Shown one piece after another: positions 7,276-10,342 of a stretch of 10,342 bases of DNA (position 1 is the first letter of the stretch; every line of letters begins with the position of its first letter). A model generated the notes under the pieces. That model was not told the origin of the DNA and made no database searches. It worked only from the letters and a program-made list of their open reading frames with translations. A program made the translations under genes and the position numbers. Source of the stretch: an uncultured Desulfarculaceae bacterium (GTDB lineage Bacteria; Desulfobacterota; Desulfarculia; Desulfarculales; Desulfarculaceae); the NCBI GenBank assembly GCA_937908275.1, contig CALERA010000030.1:1-10342 (forward strand), given 5' to 3'.

Positions 7276-8329
7276 GGGGCCGCTGCGGGTGGACGTGCTG
7301 GTGGTTGGCGGCGGGCCGGCCGGGGCCCGCGCCGCCCAGGCCGCGGCCACGGCCGGGGCGCGGGTGCTGGTGGTGGAGCGCAAGCGCCGGGGCGGGGCCT
7401 TGCCCCATTGCGCGGAGTTCGTTCCCCGGCTGTTGGCCCTGGAGGTCCCGGTGCCGGCCCGGTCCCAGGCCCAGGCCGTGGAGGGCATGGAGACCTGGCT
7501 GGAGGGCCGCCCGGTCTTCAGCCCCGGACCAGGCTGGGTCCTGGATCGCCAGGTCTTTGATTACGCCCTGCTGGAGGCCGCCGCCACGGCCGGGGCCGAG
7601 GTCTGGGTGGGCGCGCGCCTGACCGGCCGCCAAGGCGAGCTTTGGCGGGTCTCCCGGGGTGGGCGCAGCCAGGAAATCCAGGCCGGCGCGGTGGTGGCCG
7701 CCGATGGCGCGGCTTCGGCCGTGGCCCGGCATTTGGGCTGGCCCCGGCCCCGACTCCTGGCCGGGATGCAGTACACCGTGCCCCTGCGCCAACCTCTGAC
7801 CCGCACCCAGGTCTGGTTGGACCCGGCCTATCGCCACGGATACGCTTGGCTTTTCCCGCGCGGGGCCTCGGCCAACCTGGGCCTGGGCTGCCGGGTGGAG
7901 GCCCATCCCCGCCAAATGTTGGAAGCCCTGCGCCAGGACCTGGAAAGCCAGGGTCTCATCGGATCCGGGGTCCTGGCCCTGGGCGGCGGGGCCATCCCCA
8001 TCGGCGGGGTCAACCCCGAGCTGGTCCGGGGCAAGGTCATCCTGGCTGGCGACGCCGCTGGCCTGACCCACGCCATCAGCGGGGCCGGCATCCCCCAGGC
8101 CGTCTTTTCCGGGGCTGAGGCCGGCCGGGCCGCCGCCGCCCTGGCCGGGGGCGATCCCGCCGCGCCGGACGCCTATGCCCAGGCCATCGCCCAGCGCTAT
8201 GGCCGGACCCTGGCCGCCGGCCTGGAGGCCCGCCGCCAGCAGGAGGCGGGCTGGGACGCCCCTGGCTTCGCGCAACTCATGACCAACACCTGGCCGGCCT
8301 GGGGCGGGGGAGGGCGACGTGGACGCTGA
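7268..8329 (+). CDS. lipT: FAD-dependent oxidoreductase, geranylgeranyl reductase family (LipT-like)
   Basis: 353 aa soluble flavoprotein. An N-terminal Rossmann dinucleotide fold is shown by DVLVVGGGPAGARAA (9-23) with the ribose-binding acidic residue E37 after the second strand. A mid-chain ADGAASAVAR (145-154), the family signature GYAWLFPRG (191-199) with ANLGLG, and VILAGDAAGLTHAISGAGI (257-275) with the FAD-binding GD pair are all present. These place it in the geranylgeranyl-reductase-type FAD family. Proteins of this type neighbour lipS1/lipS2 and lipoate ligases in sLpl(AB)-LipS1/S2 clusters, where they are called LipT and are proposed to deliver electrons from NAD(P)H to the radical SAM partners. 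The context here, overlapping a lipoate ligase (8 nt) and a radical SAM gene (11 nt), supports that name. The last 10 or so residues are Gly/Arg-rich because the frame runs through the next gene's ribosome binding site. From sequence alone a prenyl reductase cannot be excluded. Confidence 0.82.
   Translation: MAEGPLRVDVLVVGGGPAGARAAQAAATAGARVLVVERKRRGGALPHCAEFVPRLLALEVPVPARSQAQAVEGMETWLEGRPVFSPGPGWVLDRQVFDYALLEAAATAGAEVWVGARLTGRQGELWRVSRGGRSQEIQAGAVVAADGAASAVARHLGWPRPRLLAGMQYTVPLRQPLTRTQVWLDPAYRHGYAWLFPRGASANLGLGCRVEAHPRQMLEALRQDLESQGLIGSGVLALGGGAIPIGGVNPELVRGKVILAGDAAGLTHAISGAGIPQAVFSGAEAGRAAAALAGGDPAAPDAYAQAIAQRYGRTLAAGLEARRQQEAGWDAPGFAQLMTNTWPAWGGGGRRGR
8306..8314 (+). promoter_or_regulatory. 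Shine-Dalgarno inside lipT for the radical SAM gene
   Basis: GGGGGAGGG ends 4 nt before the GTG at 8319 and lies within the 3' end of the flavoprotein gene. It supports the GTG start and the 11-nt overlap. Confidence 0.6.
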
Positions 8330-9248
8330 ACTGGCTGCCCTGCTGGCAGAGGCCCGGCAGCTCTCCCTGGAGCTGCACGGCCCGGAGCTGGCCATCCATT
8401 TGCCTGGCATGTTCCGGGCTTATGGCCGCCGGGGCCGCTATCCCGCCGCCTCCATCACCGGACCCCGTTGTGAGCTCAACTGCGAGCACTGCGGTGGCCG
8501 CCTGTTAAGCCCCATGCACCCGGCCACCACCCCCGAGGAGCTCCTGGCCCTGGGCCGCCGCCTGGCCGCCGCCGGCATGGCCGGCCTGCTGATCTCCGGC
8601 GGCAGCGACCCCACCGGCCGCCTGCCCTGGGCTCCGCTGATCCCGGCCATCGCCCAGCTCAAGGCCGAGACCGACCTGGTGCTCACCGCCCACGTGGGCC
8701 GCATCGACCGCGCCACCGCCCAGGCCCTCAAGGACGCCGGGGTGAGCCAGGCCCTTTATGACGTGGTCGGCGATCCGGCCACCGCCCGCGAGATCCTCCA
8801 CCTGCCCGACGGCCTGGCCGCCCAGGCCGAGACCCTGGACGCCTGTCTGGCCGCCGGCCTGGAGATCGTGCCCCACGTCATCATCGGTCTGCACCACGGC
8901 CAAATGCTTGGCGAATACAAGGCCCTGGACATCGTGGCCGACCTGGACCCCCAACGGGTGGTCTTCATCGTGTTGATGCCCCTCAAGCACACCGGCCTGG
9001 CCCACGCCGCGCCGCCCTCGCCCGAGGAGGTGGCCCGCTTCCTGGCCCAGGCCCGGCTGCGCCTGCCAGAGCCCCGCCACCACCTGGGCTGCGCCCGCCC
9101 CCGGGGGCGCTACCGCCAGGAACTGGACGCCCTGGCCGTGGCCGCCGGCATCAACGTCCTGGCCATCCCCAGCGACGGCGCCCTGCAAACCGCCGAACAA
9201 TACTCCCGCCCCACCTCCCTGACCGAGACCTGCTGCTCCCTGGCCTAG
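8319..9248 (+). CDS. Biotin-synthase-like radical SAM protein, LipS1/LipS2-type lipoyl synthase subunit
   Basis: 309 aa. The radical SAM motif CELNCEHC (C51, C55, C58) is preceded by SITGPR and followed by GG, a form seen in archaeal and bacterial biotin-synthase-related proteins. GLLISGGSD (89-97) is the SAM-binding GGE-like strand, and VPHVIIGLHHG (184-194) and FIVLMPLKHTGL (216-227) are later barrel strands. Extra cysteines outside the motif are C176, C258 (LGCARPRGRYR) and an adjacent pair C305-C306 near the very C terminus (ETCCSLA). These could ligate the auxiliary Fe-S cluster that lipoyl and biotin synthases sacrifice as sulfur donor. Coupled to the LipT-like and sLpl(AB) genes, it is best read as one member of the two-protein LipS1/LipS2 lipoyl synthase. 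I do not assign which one. GTG start overlapping lipT by 11 nt; TAG stop at 9246-9248. Confidence 0.8.
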   Translation: MDAELAALLAEARQLSLELHGPELAIHLPGMFRAYGRRGRYPAASITGPRCELNCEHCGGRLLSPMHPATTPEELLALGRRLAAAGMAGLLISGGSDPTGRLPWAPLIPAIAQLKAETDLVLTAHVGRIDRATAQALKDAGVSQALYDVVGDPATAREILHLPDGLAAQAETLDACLAAGLEIVPHVIIGLHHGQMLGEYKALDIVADLDPQRVVFIVLMPLKHTGLAHAAPPSPEEVARFLAQARLRLPEPRHHLGCARPRGRYRQELDALAVAAGINVLAIPSDGALQTAEQYSRPTSLTETCCSLA

Positions 9249-9278
9249 GAGGGAGAGGGTAGAGGGGATGAAGCGAAT

Positions 9279-9318
9279 GTGGGGGAACCCTTTTTGGGGC
9301 CCAAAAGGGTTCCCCCAC
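9279..9318. repeat. Perfect palindrome, 16-bp arms, 8-nt loop
   Basis: GTGGGGGAACCCTTTT (9279-9294) and its exact reverse complement AAAAGGGTTCCCCCAC (9303-9318) flank TGGGGCCC. A further outer match TAGGAGGG (9246-9253) with CCCTCCTA (9322-9329) could extend the structure and includes the stop codon of the radical SAM gene. It begins 31 nt after that stop, where a transcription end is expected, but no T tract follows, so it is not a classical intrinsic terminator. It may be a dispersed intergenic palindrome that also blocks exonucleases or ends transcripts. Palindromy is certain; function is inferred. Confidence 0.85.
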
Positions 9319-9356
9319 ACCCCCTCCTAAAAGGCCGGGGGTATGGGGAAAGAGGC

Positions 9357-9399
9357 TTGGCAGGGTGGGACCGTCCGCTACGGACGGGCGTTATGCCAA
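9357..9399. repeat. Nested inverted repeats (6-bp outer, 7-bp inner stem)
   Basis: TTGGCA (9357-9362) pairs with TGCCAA (9394-9399), enclosing CCGTCCG (9371-9377) and CGGACGG (9381-9387) around a CTA loop. The inner stem is a stable hairpin; the outer stem is less certain. Confidence 0.5.
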
Positions 9400-9430
9400 A
9401 AGAGGGTAGGGCGGAGTGACAGGATGCGCC

Positions 9431-9457
9431 TCGCTAAGCGATGGCGTTTATCATCGC
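9431..9457. repeat. Alternative small inverted repeats
   Basis: TCGCT (9431-9435) and AGCGA (9437-9441) form one short palindrome. GCGATG (9438-9443) and CATCGC (9452-9457) form a mutually exclusive 6-bp stem with an 8-nt loop. Both are short enough to arise by chance. Confidence 0.3.
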
Positions 9458-9494
9458 CCTGCTTTCGGAGTTTGCTCATGCCTTTCTCCGGGTG

Positions 9495-9518
9495 GCCGGG
9501 ACAACTTGTTGTCCCGGC
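9495..9518. repeat. Perfect palindrome, 11-bp arms around TT
   Basis: GCCGGGACAAC (9495-9505) and GTTGTCCCGGC (9508-9518) are exact reverse complements separated by two bases. As RNA it would be a 10-bp stem with a CUUG loop; as DNA it has the near-perfect dyad form of an operator. It lies about 130 nt upstream of the candidate promoter at 9645, far for a repressor site. A second small stem, GCGGC/GCCGC, follows at 9517-9529. Confidence 0.65.
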
Positions 9519-9644
9519 GGCGCAGCCGCAAGAGGTCCTGGGCCAAGGCTGGTGACAATACCGGCAGGTCGAGCGTCATCCTGGCCTCTGGGCGGCCTCC
9601 CCATCCGTCTTGGCTCCCTCCCGGTTTCACCCCCCGGACAAAGC

Positions 9645-9653
9645 TGCTATAGT
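9645..9653 (+). promoter_or_regulatory. Extended -10 promoter candidate for the second radical SAM gene
   Basis: TGCTATAGT contains TATAGT (5 of 6 matches to TATAAT) preceded by the extended -10 TG dinucleotide with one spacer base. No good -35 is seen, as is common for extended -10 promoters. Transcription would start near 9660, giving a leader of about 33 nt. A small GAAT/ATTC dyad (9659-9662 and 9666-9669) lies at the predicted start and could be a regulatory site, but is weak. AT content here is clearly higher than in the surroundings. Confidence 0.5.
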
Positions 9654-9681
9654 TGCCTGAATCGTATTCGTTATCACCGCA

Positions 9682-9687
9682 GGGAGG
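9682..9687 (+). promoter_or_regulatory. Shine-Dalgarno for the second radical SAM gene
   Basis: GGGAGG, 5 nt before the ATG at 9693, fixes the start of the truncated reading frame. Confidence 0.75.
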
Positions 9688-9692
9688 CAAGC

Positions 9693-10342
9693 ATGTCCCA
9701 GGCCGCCGAGCGCCTTGAGCCCCAGCCCCAGAGCCCCGAACACGTGCGCATGTCCCTGGCCGCGGCCATGACCCTGGGGCTGGCCGAGGGCCGCTTCTAC
9801 CGCAACGCCCGCCTGGGCTGCATCAACCTCCTGCTCACCTATCCCGGAGGCTGCAAGGCCAACTGCGCCTTCTGCGGCCTGGCCCGCGAGAAGCACACCG
9901 AGGCCTACGAGCCCCGTTTCGAGAAATTCATCCGCGTCACCTGGCGCTCCTGGCCCCTGGACCAGATCATCGAGCGCTGCCAGTCCGCCCCGGCCTGGGT
10001 CCAGCGGGTCTGCATCAGCATGATCACCCATCCCCGGGCCAAGGACGACACCCTGGAGATCTGCCGCCGGGTGCGCGCCGCCACCAACCTCCCGGTCAGC
10101 CTGCTCATCGCCCCCACCATGCTCAGGGAGGACGACCTCCTGGAGCTCAAGGCCGCCGGGGCCGACCGGGTGGGCGTGGCCATCGACGCCGCCACCCCGG
10201 AGATCTTCCAGGACCTGCGCGGCAAGCCGGTGGGCGGCCCCCATCGCTGGGACCACTACTGGCGCATCTATGAGAAGGCCATGGAGGTCTTCGGCCGGGA
10301 CATGGTCGGCGTACACCTGATCCACGGCCTGGGCGAGAGCGA
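9693..10342 (+). CDS. Radical SAM protein, second LipS1/LipS2-type lipoyl synthase subunit (3' end outside window)
   Basis: The frame is open from ATG 9693 to the window end: 216 codons with no stop, so the protein is partial by position. The motif CKANCAFC (C54, C58, C61) sits in LLLTYPGGCKANCAFCGLAR, a sequence typical of a second group of biotin-synthase-related radical SAM proteins. C43 in RLGCINLLLTYP lies close to the motif and may be an additional ligand. Downstream, RVCISMITHPRAKDDTLEIC (106-124) and AGADRVGVAIDAATPEIFQ (156-173) fit barrel strands of the SAM fold. An N-terminal helical segment (16-40) precedes the core. It does not belong to the same subgroup as the gene at 8319, and having one of each is the pattern of LipS1 plus LipS2, which jointly insert sulfur at C6 and C8 of protein-bound octanoate. 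It has its own promoter and ribosome binding site. Which paralogue it is cannot be settled here. Confidence 0.8.
   Translation, partial: MSQAAERLEPQPQSPEHVRMSLAAAMTLGLAEGRFYRNARLGCINLLLTYPGGCKANCAFCGLAREKHTEAYEPRFEKFIRVTWRSWPLDQIIERCQSAPAWVQRVCISMITHPRAKDDTLEICRRVRAATNLPVSLLIAPTMLREDDLLELKAAGADRVGVAIDAATPEIFQDLRGKPVGGPHRWDHYWRIYEKAMEVFGRDMVGVHLIHGLGES

Larger units (their letters stand above)
9249..9692. other. 444-nt intergenic region, hairpin-rich, no credible gene
   Basis: Short frames on both strands lack ribosome binding sites, family features and the codon pattern of the neighbours. Composition changes from the strongly GC third-position coding pattern to purine-rich tracts (GGGAGAGGGTAGAGGGG after the stop) and several inverted repeats, listed separately. 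Stems of 5-16 bp occur at 9279-9318, 9357-9399, 9431-9457, 9495-9518 and 9517-9529. The segment about 9530-9640 shows nothing I recognise. The last 50 nt hold the promoter and ribosome binding site of the next gene. Confidence 0.7.

Noticed and set aside
5653..7488. 611-aa reverse-strand open frame opposite the ligase
   Set aside because: It mirrors the ligase gene and runs into lipT; the translation is low-complexity and has no domain. Same explanation applies to the reverse frames at 2796-3983 and 7217-8410.
9279..9330. Intrinsic (rho-independent) terminator
   Set aside because: The hairpin is excellent but is followed by ACACCCCCTCC with no T run, so I list it as a palindromic repeat only.
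9343..9555. 70-aa frame in the intergenic region
   Set aside because: Its ATG has no properly spaced Shine-Dalgarno, the translation resembles nothing known, and it runs through several inverted repeats.
9249..9692. CRISPR array or tRNA gene
   Set aside because: No direct repeats with regular spacing and no cloverleaf with a TTCGA-type T-loop were found; the repeats are inverted and unlike one another.
9627..10325. 232-aa reverse-strand frame at the window end
   Set aside because: It is antisense to the radical SAM gene, whose CxxxCxxC motif and strong ribosome binding site show the + strand to be coding.

Overview
The window is a GC-rich (about 70% by eye), densely packed bacterial chromosomal segment with every gene on the + strand. 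Gene content suggests a strictly anaerobic or sulfur-metabolising member of the Desulfobacterota (a Desulfarculus-like lineage is my guess). The reasons are the run of radical SAM and Cys-rich proteins, the beta-CASP nuclease / radical SAM-DUF2344 / RNase G gene order, and a LipS1/LipS2-type lipoate cluster instead of LipA/LipB. Taxonomy is inference only.

Region 1 (19-5578) is a tight three-gene run with gaps of 3 and 1 nt. It holds a metallo-beta-lactamase/beta-CASP ribonuclease, an 828-aa radical SAM protein fused to a DUF2344 domain (TIGR03960 plus TIGR03936 type), and ribonuclease G (rng). It reads as an RNA-processing module in which the radical SAM protein has no known substrate.

Region 2 (5674-9248), after a 95-nt gap with a weak candidate promoter, holds three genes that overlap by 8 and 11 nt. 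The first is a lipoate-protein ligase with both the catalytic (LplA) and accessory (LplB) domains, carrying an extra Cys-rich DUF116-like domain at its C terminus. The second is a geranylgeranyl-reductase-type FAD oxidoreductase (LipT-like). The third is a biotin-synthase-like radical SAM protein, one half of a LipS1/LipS2 pair. Initiation in this and the previous block is mostly at TTG or GTG, each with a good Shine-Dalgarno sequence.

Region 3 (9249-9692) is a 444-nt gap without a credible gene. It is rich in perfect inverted repeats, led by a 16-bp-arm palindrome, and ends in an extended -10 promoter and a strong ribosome binding site.

Region 4 (9693 to the window end) is the 5' part of a second radical SAM protein, the other half of the LipS1/LipS2 pair, cut off by the window edge.

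Regions 2 and 4 together look like the sLpl(AB)-LipS1/S2-LipT lipoate assembly route. The ligase attaches octanoate (or lipoate) to an acceptor lysine on a GcvH-like or E2 protein, the two radical SAM proteins insert the two sulfurs, and the flavoprotein probably supplies electrons. The most novel element is the DUF116-like, nine-cysteine domain fused to the ligase.
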